64,000 nucleotides of DNA from Pristionchus mayeri (GCA_036245805.1 BTRK01000003.1:24624685-24688684); one strand, 5' to 3'. Shown: positions 1 through 12,283, counted from the first letter of the stretch. A program made the numbers and translations. The notes: generated by a model from the sequence alone, not told the origin.

Positions 1-3000
1 ATCTACTAAAGTTCTGAAGCATATCGAGATATCTTTAAGAACCAATTCTGTCGAGTCAGTTGTCAAATGTATTTACTAGAGAATGGAATTGACTATTCTG
101 CCCTCTCGATTTCCCCTATTCTCCTTTCCCTCATCTCAAGTACTACTCGTGTTTAGAATGAGTCTCCCCACTTCTCATCGTGTAAACTATAAAGATTGTA
201 AGAGCAAAATAGGCTAACCGAGACTATTTCTCGTGAGGAGAATGCAATGGTGGTGGAATAAGAAATGGGCAAAGTGTACTTTCCAGCTGGGTTTATCAGT
301 TCCTCAATGAAGATGGGTTGAAGCTTGTCGTGGAGTATCTCAATCAGCTTCTCAACGAGGCAGTCACGTCAGTTTTATTTCCAATTATCTTCATTGAAGC
401 ATGTCGTTTTTTCTACTCGAACGATAATATAACATTAGCAGAACCATTCATTTTTAGCAACAATTTTCTCTAAATAAATGATTGCGTCTAAATTAGCAGT
501 GATAATAATAGTAAATAGAAGGATATAAATATGAATACAAATAGATTGTTGTAAATGTCAGGGACCCCCTGGAAGGCGAAGCTCCGTCTACCCTGCCCAC
601 TCTTCTCAGAAGGAACTCAGGTGAGGAGAAGAGGGAAGAATGAGTCACCAGATGAGACAGTGATCTCATGAGGGTAGCCAAGTGCACGGATGTGATTGGG
701 GTATGAGTAATTCGGAAACTTACGCTAAAGTACTGCAATCACGTCACTTAGAACGAGAGATATTTCAAAGAGAAGATGCGGAACGATGAAAGTAGTTATT
801 TGCTGACTCGAGCTGCTCTTCCAATGGGAGGATACACGAGTGGAACGACTCAATTGTTGATTTCTTAGTACAACTCTAAATATTTGAAATGAGAAAGTGT
901 TGGAGGGGCGACTGCTCGATTGAAGACGCTGAAGAATGTGGGAGATCTGGAAGATGACGTTCATGTCTCAGTCTCCTGTCTCAGAGCAATCATGAATAAT
1001 AAGGTTCCCTTCCTATCATTGTCAGGGGGTGGGCAGGGACGAGGGGCCAATTGTCATACTTCACACTTTCGGGAAACAGCTCTCTAGACTTCAAATTGCA
1101 AGTGCTATCGGATGATCAATGTCCCAACCCATAAAAAACGGGAAATTTTTAATCTCTTAAAGTAGTGTATTTTTTCAGTCGTTGGGAAATTAAATTGACT
1201 AAAGTATAATTTTGAGAAAGGTCTCTCGATGGTTTTCGAGTATCCACTGGCAATCTATTGCGTGGTGAGGAGTCTTCTGCATCAGAGTCTCAGGTATGCC
1301 TTCCCCTCATTGACAGGAGTCTGTTAGTGCAGGGGCTATGAAGGATTGAGTCGAGCGAACAATTATGTTTGTCCTCGAGAGGATTAGGTGCTGGAGTTAG
1401 GAACGGGGTCGTTTTTTCGATTCCTCCCGCCTCCAAAATTTCTTTTCGCTCCTCTGACAATCTTACATGGTGACCACGGTAGAGTAGCGGCGGTGAGGGA
1501 CCGCACGGTGTGACATGCGGTCCGGTGCGCATTTAAATGTATGAAAACGTGCGAGTCGCAAGGCGGGAAAATTCAAATGCTACTTTTTTGGATCCAAATT
1601 TCAGGGTTTTCCGTGTAAGATACCACTTTTGGACTTTTGCCAAGTTTTTATTTTGAATATCACGGTAAGATGTACCCCCGTGCGCGATCCCAAGAATCTA
1701 GTGTCATGAGCGAGGCATACGGATACACAGTGCAGAAGTCTCACGCTTGTAGGGGGGGGCTCATCCAACGTTCGGCGATCGCCAAGGCTTTGAGCGCGTA
1801 AGCAAAGATTCAAGGACTTTGAGTACTTACAACATGCTGAAAATAGCCGATATTCGTAAAGTTTTAGCAATTTAGAATACTTTCAGCGCTGTGTAACCCT
1901 AAATTGGTAAAACTTTTCAAAAAAAATAAAATTTAACCAACATCGGGTACTTTTAGTGCTTTGTAAGTATTCAAAGTCCTTGAATCTTTGCTTAGCGCGC
2001 TCAAAGCCTTGGCGATCGCCGAACGTTGGATCAGCCCCCCCTTATATCGACATGTCAAAAAAACGTACCCTCCATTAGCAAACACATCGAATTTTCGGCA
2101 CTTCTTCGGTTTCTGGCCACCCCCCCCCCCCCAAATTTCCCATTCCCTACCATTATTGAGCGGCCGAAAATCAGGGAGGAATGCCTAGAAATGAGTGGGC
2201 TAGAGGGGGGAGGGGGGGGGGGCAGAAACAGAAGAAGTGCCGAATTGTCTTCATCACATTATCGGCCCCATTGAATGAATAAATAAAAACGTGGTCCCGT
2301 TCTGGGAAAACGTGCCGCAGCTGAGAAAAACTTACCGCAGTCTCAAAATCCGATTTTCACGTTATGATTCGTGGGCATGTTTATTTTAGCCATCGATGAG
2401 CACAAGGTAAACTGTGATACACCGTTGGATAGAGGACGTCGAGAATAATCAGAATCATAAAAAAAGCGGCACGTTTTTCTCAAAAATAAAATTCATAAAA
2501 TTTTTAAACTATTTGCGCAGCATGACTTTTCGATCTCTGGCCTGCACCCTTGCTCTGGGGACTGCCTCGGTGGAACTCGGCTGATGAGAGGGGCGGTATG
2601 TAAGTGTGTGTGAGGTCAGATACAGAACAGTTCCCGAAGATCATAGCGCGAGGCACCGGAATAGTCGAGCAAGGGGCGGGCGTAGCTCAGTCTGTATCAT
2701 GATGGGAAGGTCGTTGCCTCGATTCCTCCCGCCTCCAAAATGTCTTTCGCTCCTCTGACAATCTTAGAACGGAAGCGACACTTGACAAACGAAGCGATGA
2801 CTTGTTGAATACGAGGGGAGAGTGAGGATGGGAATGATTAAGGACCAAGTGCCTGGTAGTCCAAATGCTGGCTACGATCTGCCAGATAGCAGATGGCCAC
2901 TCCCTCGTGTCTGATGCATTCGACCTATTCAGGAATGTGAGTGAACCCCAGTCTAAGGGCCAAACTTCCCTCTAATGTACACTCAATAGTTAGTATGTTA

Positions 3001-3319
3001 TGAATGATGCTGATGGTAGTAAGATGGTCTCATCTTAGGAGTACAAGGAACGTCGTCGATTCGAGACTCTGGTTGGATCTCTGGATAGAAGTGAATTCAA
3101 CATTGATTACCTCTCTTCGGCCGTCCAGGTGAGCATCCATCCCCCCCCCTCACTCAACTACCTTATGGTCGAGAGGAGCAAGAGTGCCCATCACACAATC
3201 TTAGTTATTTGGAAATCTTAGCTGATCAACATCTTCGTGCACGGGGTGGAAGACCACACGTACAGAGTTCATCTACAGTATGAGATGAGTTCACTCGGAT
3301 TCGACGAATTCATCGAGGT

Positions 3320-3380
<61 letters not shown>

Positions 3381-6337
3381 AGAAAGGAGAGAGATTGCAG
3401 AAGATGCTCGGCAGCTGCGAGTCAGAGGAGTTGCGACAGAAGATGGACGCGTATGTGGGCAATTGTATCGATGTACTCAAACTAGAAGAGGACTCGCATG
3501 ACAAACTGAGGGCTCTCGAGGATTTGGCACATACCAGAATGAAACTCTCGCAGGTCAGGAAAAGGGATACGGTAGTGATTGGAAAGTGAATGAATGGGCA
3601 GGCAAAAGAACGAATCCAAGAGGTGGAGGCGAAATGGATAACAGACAAGGCAGCACTGGATAGGAGATTGAAGAGTCTGTTGGAAGAGAGGGAAGGACTC
3701 ATCGAGGAATTCCAAATGGAGAAGATGGACTGGACGAAGACTCTCGATGCAGTCAGTTATCACAATTACTACCTCCCATTTTGCATTATTACACTTAGTT
3801 ATTTTAGAAAACGAAAGAAGCGATGGACAAACACAAGAAACTGGAGATGAGAATCGTTGAATTGGAAGAAGTTCAGAAGAAAATGCAGAGTGAGAATATT
3901 GGTTGAGTGATTAGTATTCCCTTCTGGTTGAGGTGGTCTCCAAGTGCAGAAGGCTGCTCGCAATCTATCCCCATCCCCCGCCCCTCGAAGCACCAAGAAA
4001 GAAGAAGTCGCACCTTCCATCTCTCTCCCTCCTCCTCCATCAGTCTCTGGATGCGCACCCCCTCCTCCCCCTCCCCCACTTCCTTCCGCCTCTTCTTCTG
4101 GAGTAGGAGCACCACCTGCTCCCCCACCACCACCTTCATTTGGAGGTGGACCTCCAGCTCCTCCTCTTCCTCCGTTGGTGGTAGGGTGTCCTCCACCCCC
4201 TCCTCCTCTTCCCCCATCGATGGGAGGTGGTCCTCCTCCTCCCCCTCCTCTTCCTCCTTCATTTGGGGGTCCTCCTCCTCCTCCTCCTCTTCCTCCTTCA
4301 TTTGGGGGTCCTCCTCCTCCTCCTCCTCTTGCCAATCTGATGGTCACCGAGAGTGTTCCTTCGAAGAGAGTGTATCATCCGAAGACGAAGTTGCCTCAAC
4401 TCAACTGGACTGCAATCAAATCGATGCAAGCTAAGGAGACTGTGTTCGAGGAGTTGAATGATGAAAATATAATGGAGAAGATAGACTTCAGTCTGCTGGA
4501 AGAGAGCTTCAAGGTGAATGAGCGGCATTAGAGAGTGGAGGGGATGAGTCATTGTTGCAGATAGGGGGAAGTTCGAGTAATGAAGGAGAGAAAGAGAAGG
4601 AAGGGAAGAATGGAATGGATGGAGGAATTCCCCAAGTATCTCCCACTGTCTCTGCACGAAGGAAGAGTCTCCTGGACACGAAGAGACTCCAGAATGTCGG
4701 TCAGTTGCCCCCCCCCCCCCCATCCACTCGACTCCTCTTCCACCTCAGCCATCACTCGTCGGAAGATTGCCATGGCTCCCACTGAGATTATGGCTGCAGT
4801 CCATCAGATGGACGTCACTCATATGAATGGAGAGAAGGTGAGAGGGGAGGGGAGGGAGGGGACAGATGGTCTTGTAGGTGGACATCCTTCTACGGATCAT
4901 GCCATCGCAAGAAGAGAGAAGTGCCTTCGAAGAGTGCAATGAAGATATGGAGAACTACACGGAAGAGGTTCGTCGTCCCGTTGAATACTCTTTTCATTTA
5001 AGTGTAGTTCATTTGTAGATCAATTTTGACCTCCCGAATAATTGTAAGTTGAGGATCGGTTCGTGAAGTCTTTGTGCGAGATCGAGAGACTGGATCATAA
5101 GCTGCGAGTCATGCAGTCAATGATGTCATTCGAGGTATTTGAAGAGGGGGGGGGGGGTGATGAGAGGGTGGGATTGGAGGAGAACGTCTCTCTGTTGGAA
5201 CCCCAGCTGAGTCTGGTGACTGCTGCCAGTGAATGTCTCACTAATGCCTACTCATTTCACAAAGTTCTCGAGGTGAGAAATAGGAAAGAAGAGAGGAACG
5301 AGGATCTACCCTGTATTTTGAGGTGATTCTCGCCTTTGGGAATTACATGAACGGAGCCAAGAGGTGAGTACTGCATCCAAGTATTGATCATTGTATTGTG
5401 GCCTATGAATAAGTGGTTGTGTGCAGAGGGAGTGCGTATGGGTTCAAGCTGAATTCACTGGATTCTCTGGCCATTCTGAAGTCTCCCTCCGATCGATCTC
5501 TCACTCTTCTCCATGTTATCGCTCACACCATCGCCACTTCTTTCCCTCATCTTTTGTCGTTCACAGAGGATCTCCGATTCATTGAGAAGGTAAGGGAAGC
5601 TATCGGACGACCTCATCTGCATCTATTGTGATGCAGGCATCGGCAGTTCAGTGGGAGTCAGTGCAGAGTGATCTGAAGGAGCTGGAGACAGCTTTCGAAT
5701 CTGCGAGGAAGGAGAGGGAACTGAAGGGAGAAGATGCCCCCGAGAGTCTACTCCACTTCCTCGAGAAGCATTCTAGGAAGATGGAGGAGATGCAGGAAGA
5801 GATGAAAGTGGCCATGGTTAGCGAGGGAGAGGCACTCCACCCAATAAGTCTTCTCTTCAGAAATCGTTCAATGCGTGTATTCAATTCTACGGAGAGTCTC
5901 CTCGTACGATGTCTCCCGCTCCATTCTTCTCTCGCCTTCACAATTTTGTGCAATCATTCAACAAAGCTCACCAGGATAATGTGCAGAAGGCTGCGGCTGA
6001 GAAGGTGAAATGAAGGATATGCGATGATCAGCTCAGTCCCTTTCAGCGTGCACGGGAACAGATAAAGAGACGAGTGGTGATAGGCGGAGGAGAAGAAGGA
6101 AAGGAAGGAGGGGGCAGATCGAGAAGTGGAACCAGGACAAGATTGGAGTCGAAGATGCTTGATCATGGAGATTTCGAGAGGATAATGAGTGGATTGAAAC
6201 AACCCTTCGTTAGTGAGGGAGTGAATGGAGGCATCGGAGGGATGGGGAAGAGGAAGAAGAGTCCGTGCACGGTCAGAGTACCTCCTCCCACTGCTCCTAA
6301 GACACGAGTCATTTCTGTCGATAGAGATAGACAGTGA
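1..6337 (+). CDS. FMNL/frl-1: Diaphanous-related formin, FMNL/FRL type (5' partial)
   Basis: Actin nucleator and elongator. Exons I can place: 1-54, 287-367, 562-620, 906-1003, 1217-1293, 2843-2936, 3039-3128, 3222-3317, 3401-3553, 3602-3751, 3808-3889, 3945-4513, 4561-4699, 4749-4837, 4878-4971, 5049-5134, 5180-5272, 5323-5363, 5427-5589, 5637-5816, 5861-6004, 6047-6337 (stop). The GTPase-binding/FH3 part carries [38 protein letters not shown] and [16 protein letters not shown], typical of FMNL proteins. A coiled coil follows (3401-3889). FH1 (3945-4340) has about eight poly-Pro blocks. FH2 runs from [20 protein letters not shown] to exon 5861-6004 and includes [20 protein letters not shown]. 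The C-terminus has a basic DAD-like segment ([15 protein letters not shown], then GKRKK). The start codon lies outside the window. Family assignment is secure; exon edges are inferred by frame and homology. Confidence 0.93.
1408..1466 (+). repeat. tRNA-derived repeat fragment (second copy)
   Basis: About 50 bp here (TCGATTCCTCCCGCCTCCA, then CTCCTCTGACAATCTTA) is repeated at 2719-2766 in the same orientation and in the same formin intron (1294-2842). The shared part begins at the tRNA B box/T arm. The tRNA 5' half is missing, so this is a truncated copy. Confidence 0.6.
1751..2041. repeat. Foldback element in formin intron
   Basis: Two arms of roughly 110 bp (about 1751-1860 and 1935-2041) are reverse complements of each other. 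Each contains CAACGTTCGGCGATCGCCAA and AGCAAAGATTCAAGGAC, separated by a spacer of about 75 bp. No coding capacity was seen. It lies inside the 1549-bp intron 1294-2842, so it would be transcribed as a hairpin. I could not define a target-site duplication. Confidence 0.75.
2096..2249. repeat. Short hairpin element, family C
   Basis: The ends CGGCACTTCTTCGGTTTCTGG and CAGAAACAGAAGAAGTGCCG are inverted repeats. Both are followed inward by homopolymer C or G runs. The same terminal motif (ACTTCTTCGAT / ATCGAAGAAGTGCC) brackets the 6757-9205 nest, so it is a dispersed family. Confidence 0.6.
2675..2770 (+). repeat. tRNA-like sequence / SINE-type head
   Basis: Positions 2675-2737 look like a shortened tRNA. 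A GGCGGG 5' strand pairs with CCCGCC at the 3' end, followed by TCCA. There is an A-box-like GTAGCTCAGTCTG (2683 on) and a B-box-like CTCGATTCC (about 2719). Only about 63 nt separate the two acceptor strands, so the anticodon arm is damaged and a working tRNA is unlikely. The 3' flank is shared with the copy at 1408-1466, which suggests a retroposed SINE rather than a tRNA gene. Confidence 0.55.
3324..3375 (+). repeat. (GA)n microsatellite in formin intron
   Basis: About 26 uninterrupted GA units sit in the 83-bp intron between exons 3222-3317 and 3401-3553. They occupy most of the intron and replace the usual pyrimidine tract with purines. Confidence 0.95.
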
Positions 6338-6803
6338 ATGAGGCAAGCACATTGTACATACCATTCAGTCCATTCACGTGTTCACCGTAGAAACAATCCT
6401 CACTTTGCATTGTTAGAGGTCTCAGATTGGCATTAATATCATAGAAAAGTCCAGTGAAGATGGTTTGTATTCACATTCGCTCAAAGCGCATTATCGATTG
6501 CTTGTACTCCTTGTGCTTTTGTCCCAATTTGCCTTATGTTGCCCCGTTCTTTCAAATAATCGAAAGCATTATAAGACGAGTATCCGATGAAATAGGAGCA
6601 TAAATGTAAACGAGTTATCCCTGAATTCAACGAAATAAATTTTCCATTTCCAATAATAATTAATCAAAGAGATAAATTGTTTCAATCTTTTACATCTTTC
6701 TTTCTAATCTACATCTTGCACATGCTGTTAACATTAATTTCGACTGGCACGTTTTGGTACTTCTTCGATATTTGGCCTCCCCTCCTCACTCCTTGCTCAC
6801 ATA

Positions 6804-7830
6804 TCACGCCTCTCACGAGAGAATCGAGCTGAGTCAGGGAGTGGAGGGAACATTGCTAAATGAGTGCTAACCGGATTTGGGTGTCATGAGGGAAGTCTGA
6901 CACTCCTCCAAAGTCTCATTGTGTAGATTTCATTTTGGACTGCATGACACCGGGTCGGATCTAGGCACCTCATCCTTTGAGAACATTTATCTCGGTTTCA
7001 GTAACAGATAGATCAAAATTGACCTCAGAGTGACCCCGGCTAATTTTTCGAGCTCTATCGATCTGTTTAGCTCGTTTCTTCAGAATGTAAATTTCAACCA
7101 CGCTACATTCAAGGGTAATTTTCTCGAAAACGAATGGAAAGGGGCAGCTAAAATTTTAAGAGCGCATACATCTGAACGAGAGCTGTCGAATGAGGTGCTG
7201 GCGCCGAAAATACGGACACTTGGGTGAAACTTTCGCCATGAAAACTTTCCCGGAACATTTAAACTTTCTTTTCAACAGTCAATTGTCCCTTACACCGCTC
7301 TGTTCTGAGCGCTCGGCCAAGAATGATCGTTGTTACTTCGAAATGTCTGTTGAAAATAAAGTTCAAACATTCCGGGAAAGTTTTCATGGCGAAAGTTTCA
7401 CCCAAGTGTCTTTATTTTCGGCGCCAGCACCTCATTCGACAGCTCTGGTTCAGATCTATGCACTCTTAAAATTTTAGCTGCCTCTTTCCATTCGTTTTCG
7501 ATAAAATTACCCTTGAATGTAGCGTGGTTTAAATTTACATTCAGAAGAAACGAGCTAAACAGATCGATAGAGCTCGAAAAATGAGCTGGGGTCACTCTGA
7601 GGTCAATTTTGGTCTATCTGTCACTGAAACCGAGATAAATGTTCTCAAAGTGGGAGGTGCCTAGATCCTACCCGGTGTCATGCAGTCTAAAATGAACTCT
7701 ACACAATGGGACTTTGGAGGAGTGTCAGACATCCCTCAGGACATCCAAATCCGGTTAGCACTCATTTCACGATTTTCCCTTCATTCCCATGAATGGCGAT
7801 TCTAGCTCGATTCTCTCGTGAGGGGCGTGA
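6804..7830. mobile_element. Giant palindromic foldback, family A copy 1 (A1)
   Basis: 1027 bp made of two reverse-complementary arms of about 500 bp meeting near 7300. The ends are TCACGCCTCTCACGAG...CTCTCGTGAGGGGCGTGA, flanked by TA on both sides. A second conserved block (GACCCCGGCTAATTTTTCGA near 7031 and its complement near 7580) is shared with A2 and A3. ORFs inside are mirror copies of each other and not credible genes. TA flanks fit a Tc1/mariner-type non-autonomous element; the class is inferred. Confidence 0.85.
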
Positions 7831-7832
7831 TA

Positions 7833-9135
7833 TGAGCCCGTTCGCGTAAGAGTCGAACAAACCTTGGCACACCGAATTTTCGAAAACTTGTGGAAAGGGG
7901 TTTTCGAGGGTGCTGATCATCGTGGTCAACTACATTTTGCTCCATCTCAACTGCTTAAGCAGGGCTGCATGTGGGCTTCATCTACATTTATGGAAATAAC
8001 TCGAGAACCGATTTTAGAAACGACTTTAAATTTTAACAGCAGGTAGTTAATACCACTATAATGCCGCTGAAATCAAAATACCACATGTTTTTTCATGACA
8101 TGATCACGATGTCGACGTTCTCGAATATCAGGCAAAAGCTAAAACCAAGAACTACATGCTAAGATGCGCCTTGTTCTGGGGATCATTTTTCGTATGCTAT
8201 TTTGGGTATACAAATTCGGATCTTTTTCGCTACAATCAGTTTTATGATGAATTTAGCAGCTCTATGCCGCCAACTTTGTGGGTGATAGTGAAGAATTATT
8301 CTGATTCCTTTGTTCAACCCTCCTCGAACGAGAAAGATAATGAAATTCATCATCATTTTTTACTCTCACCCACAAAGTTGGCGGCATAGAGCTGCTAAAT
8401 GCATCATAAAACTGCTTGTAGCGAAAAAGATCCGAATTTGTATACCCAACATAGCATACGAAAAATGATCCCCAGAATAAGGCGCATCTTAGCATGTAGT
8501 TCTTGGTTTTAGCTTTTGCCTGATATTCGAGAACGTCGACATCGTGATCATGTCATGAAAAAACATTTGGTATTTTGATTTCAGCGGCATTGTAGTGGGA
8601 TTAACCACCTGCTGTTAAAATTTAAAGTCGTTTCTAAAATCGGTTCTCGAGTTATTTCCATAAATGTAGATGAAGCCCACATGCAGCCCGGCTTAAGCAA
8701 TTAAGATGGAGCAAAATGAAGTTGACCACGATTATCAGCACCCTCGATTACTCCTCTTAGCAAGTTTTCGAAAATTCCGTGTGCCAGGCATTTCAACACT
8801 TTGTTCGACCACGTGGGCTCAAAATATTTTCCGCAAGACAAATAAATTCTCCAGGCGTAGGACAGGTGCCAGCTGTGCAAATTACAAATTAAGTATAATA
8901 GTTAACCTTACACAACCGGACATCCGTACACCAAAACCGGCGTTCAGTGCATTTAAATCCGGATCTGGCTTTCAAGTGTGGGGGGACCGGCAAATTTAGC
9001 CGGCATTTAGTGTAGTGCGTCGCCATTTTGCCTCTTTACGGTAAGGGTGGCAAAACCATTCAAATTTATTTCTGTGTCCCACGTTTTTATACATGTGTAA
9101 AAACCCACGTGTCGACTCTTACGCGAACGGGCTCA
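7833..9135. mobile_element. Giant palindromic foldback, family B copy 1 (B1)
   Basis: The termini are TGAGCCCGTTCGCGTAAGAG and its complement, flanked by TA. The left arm runs from 7833 to about 8340 and the right arm from about 8350, with a unique stretch around 8800-9107 before the right terminus. The centre contains GGGGATCATTTTTCGTATGC on both arms, also found in B2. It abuts A1 with only a TA between them. No transposase was seen. Confidence 0.82.
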
Positions 9136-9261
9136 TATCCAACTCATTTCCAGATGGGGAAAGTAAAAGTGATAGGGAAGGGGGAGCGTGAATATCGAAG
9201 AAGTGCCCACGAATCAATTGAAATATTAAATTACTTACAGATATATATATTAAATTTAATA

Positions 9262-10527
9262 TTAGGTTGTTGCATAAGTCCTGTCCGATTTGGATGCCTC
9301 TAAGTTATTGGGTCGATATTACTTGTAGGTTTTTGTCATTATCTGGCATCATGGCATAACAGAGGCATATGCTTGTACATTCCAACAATGATATTTATCT
9401 AAATCATTAATGTCTGCTTTACGATAAAACGATGGTTGAACTGGTCAGACTATCGCATATCTTCACAATTTTTCTTTGGCACGGTGATAGTTGATGGGAA
9501 CAGATAGCGATGCGTCCTCACCCAGCTAAATTAGAAGTTGAGATAATACTCTTTCTGAAACTAGGTTGAAAGGGCTTGCGTATTCAACGCATTCAGCATG
9601 AGAACCCAGTGAATGTGAATGTAGACCTTGAAAAGCTGACCAGTTAATGAATTGCATTGTCTCCAGTACTAGAGATACTGAATTCAGTTGAAGTCGGTTT
9701 TAACAATCGCTAAAGGGGCTGTACAAATACCAATACAATTTGAGAGTAGTTGCTCGTCTATATCAGGAAACTGAAAAATTCCGAAATCGAAATTTCGGAC
9801 AAATTTCACAAAATTCGTGATTTCAGATACTTTGAAAATTAAATTTCCATTCAGCGATAAATTATTTTCAGATAGGTTTCACAATAGTGATTGTAGGAGA
9901 TGGGTTGCTGGTTCAGATTACCACAATAGGTCATGCATTCTAGTTGCACGAGAAACAAAAACTAGCCAAATGTGCACAATTCGGCATTCAAATGTTCCCC
10001 ACTAATTTCTGGAGGAGTAATCATGTCGAATGAAACCAGATATAATACACTACTTGAATAGGGATACTAACACCACATATTGATCACTTTTAAAAGCAAA
10101 TGAGATATCTATATCGTAGGGCATCATAATGGCGTGGGTTCATATCGGTTGGTAAAGATCTATCTGATCGCATTTCCAGATTATCTTAAATTCTTAGCCA
10201 TGCCTTCCAAGCACTGATTGTCGTTAGTGGTTCGGAATGATGTACATTCATCACACTCTGCGACAATGCTATGAGTTTGGCACCTTCTATGTTCCTAAGG
10301 AAATAGGGGGCAGGAGAAATACGAAACGAGAACGTTCAAGTGCACTACTTTCGTCTAAGTTCGTGACCAAATTATTGAAATGACAGGGATACAGTACAGT
10401 GCGCTAGAAAGTGTATTACTTCCTCTATATATCATAAAAGGTGCATGCTGCAAAAGCTCACGTGAATGTCTGTAGAAGCCGGAATTTGTAAATTATAAAA
10501 TCGGACAAGACTTATGCAACAACCTGA
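9262..10527. mobile_element. Mariner-like element relic
   Basis: A 1266-bp element with near-perfect 28-30 bp terminal inverted repeats (TTAGGTTGTTGCATAAGTC at the left; complement ending GACTTATGCAACAACCTGA at the right), flanked by TA/TA. Length and TIR match mariner transposons. No intact transposase reading frame was found and I could not recognise a catalytic D,D34D region, so it is either a decayed copy or has a replaced interior. Confidence 0.8.
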
Positions 10528-10733
10528 TAGAAAACAAAGATTCTAATAGAAGAGTTGGAAGGTACTGTGCTATTTAAAAATATGGATTTGCAGGGTTGGG
10601 CGCGCTGCTTTGACGCCTAGTGAAATGGTGCACTGACTAGTGAATGCTCTCCCGTCTCGTACCCTCTCTTTCTCTATTTTATTCCTTTGCTCTTCTTGTG
10701 TTGTATTCAGTATCGATATCGATTTCTCGTAGA

Positions 10734-11823
10734 ATGTCGTCTCGTGACACAAGACTCTACGTTGGAAATCTTCCTCCTGATACCCGTGAGAAGGATATCG
10801 ATGACCTATTCTCCAAATACGGAAAGATTTCCTTCGTCGATCTCAAAAACCGAAGAGGACCCCCTTTCGCCTTTGTCGAATACGAAGATTCGAGGTGAGC
10901 GCTAGATTTCGAAAAAACTGGATAGGATCAGTCTTCATTCCATAGTTAAATATTAACTATATATATATATATATAATATATATTTATTTATTTATTTATT
11001 TATATTTGATTCAATACGCTTTATTGCATTCGTCATAGGTATTTATAGGGACGCAGAGGACGCGGTTCGTGGCAGAGATGGCTACGACATGGACGGATTC
11101 CGTCTGCGTGTCGAGTTCCCGCGTGGTCAGGGCCCGAGAGGCCCTGGGGGGAGACCAATGGAGTTCGATAATTCGATAATTGAATCCATGAGAACCCAAT
11201 TCAACAATAGGAGGAAATTATAGAGGCGGGGGAGGCTCCGACAGATTTGAACGCGAGCGTGGAGGATATGGAGCTGGATACGGTGCCCTCGGAAGACCTC
11301 GTGGAGGAGGAAGAAGAACTAGTCATAGAGTAATCGTGACTGGATTGCCTCCTACGGGCTCATGGCAAGATCTGAAAGATCACATGAGAGAGGCTGGAGA
11401 TGTCTGCTATACCGACGTTTTCAAGTGAGTTTTCACATCCTGTCCGATCTCTTGTAATTGAAGTATTTGTAGGGACGGAACTGGAGTTGTCGAGTTCGCT
11501 CGTTCCGATGATGTGAAATACGCCGTCCGAAAATTGGATGACACGAAGTTCAGATCGCATGAGGTGAGTCGTATTCGGTATGTTTACTGTGTTGTGAAGT
11601 AGCTTGGACTAGACAGTAGTTGTTTCAGGGGGAAACCTCGTACATTCGAGTCAAGGACGATTCTTCTTCTGGTCGTGATCGCTCTCGTTCCCCTCGTAGA
11701 TCCCCCCATCGCTCTCGTTCTCGATCTCCCAGACGAGATCGCTCTCGTTCTCCTAAATATTCCTCCCCCCGTAGATCTCAATCTCGCTCCCCTTCACGTT
11801 CGCGTTCTCGATCCCGTTCGTAA
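10734..11823 (+). CDS. SRSF1: SR protein splicing factor, SRSF1 (SF2/ASF) type
   Basis: Pre-mRNA splicing activator, nuclear. Exons 10734-10894, 11049-11125, 11226-11424, 11473-11563, 11629-11823 total 723 nt (240 aa). RRM1 carries [20 protein letters not shown] (RNP2) and [11 protein letters not shown] (RNP1), followed by [21 protein letters not shown] Gly/Arg linker follows. The pseudo-RRM has the diagnostic [13 protein letters not shown] helix. The C-terminus is an RS domain of about 50 residues. The exon 11125/11226 junction is the least certain: it uses a GTCAG donor and the only frame-keeping acceptor. The start is preceded by a possible acceptor (CTCGTAG) one base upstream. Human SRSF1 is 248 aa, so the length fits. 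Confidence 0.95.
10957..11010 (+). repeat. AT / TTTA simple repeat
   Basis: (TA)n followed by (TTTA)n within SRSF1 intron 1 (10895-11048). Ordinary low-complexity sequence. Confidence 0.9.
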
Positions 11824-12283
11824 GATGTACCGGGATCAACGAATGGAACGCGCAAACGGTACGATTGATTTCATCCCTTATATATTCACATACTATTAAT
11901 TGTCCATCTACTATAAGTAGGTGCTTTTTAGATATTACGAATATTCTAATTGTTCATTTTACACATTCACACACGCCCTTGTTCTGTATTTCAATAAATT
12001 AGTACACTTTCAGAAGTGGAATATGGAGAGGGAGAGGGATATTGGATTCATGGAGATTTTGTGGAATCTATGGAGCATGGAACGTAGTGGATTTGGAGCA
12101 ATAGGATAGGATGTGGATGGGAGACATCTTTCAGGAGACAATGCTTTCTTCAATACCACCAGCATACAATGTGTTGAATGTACAAGTAAGTTTCCAAAGG
12201 TAAGCACGATATAAATTGATATATATTAGTGTATCACAATATGAGTATAAAATAAGATGCATACATCAGTTATCCAGTTGCAC
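11824..12283. other. Intergenic, convergent 3' ends
   Basis: The space between the SRSF1 stop and the GULP stop must contain both 3' UTRs. An AATAAA-like signal is seen at about 11992. No other gene was seen. Confidence 0.6.

Larger units (their letters stand above)
6757..9205. repeat. Family C hairpin ends bracketing nested foldbacks
   Basis: TACTTCTTCGATATTTGGCC at 6757 and GAATATCGAAGAAGTGCC at about 9190 are inverted copies of the family C terminus. Everything between them is younger insertions: family A (6804-7830) and family B (7833-9135). This lies in the intergenic space downstream of the formin and holds no gene. Confidence 0.55.

Noticed and set aside
2675..2737. Functional tRNA gene
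   Set aside because: A and B boxes and acceptor pairing are present, but the anticodon arm region is too short; treated as a SINE-type remnant.
3907..4434. Ser-rich plus-strand frame and Gly/Glu-rich minus-strand frames over the formin FH1 region
   Set aside because: Out-of-frame readings of the poly-Pro FH1 exon 3945-4513, whose own frame continues directly into FH2.
8156..8495. ORFs starting MLRCALFWGSFFVCY on both strands
   Set aside because: Mirror images created by the two arms of foldback B1. The same happens in A3 (50762-51555) and D2; no independent evidence of coding.
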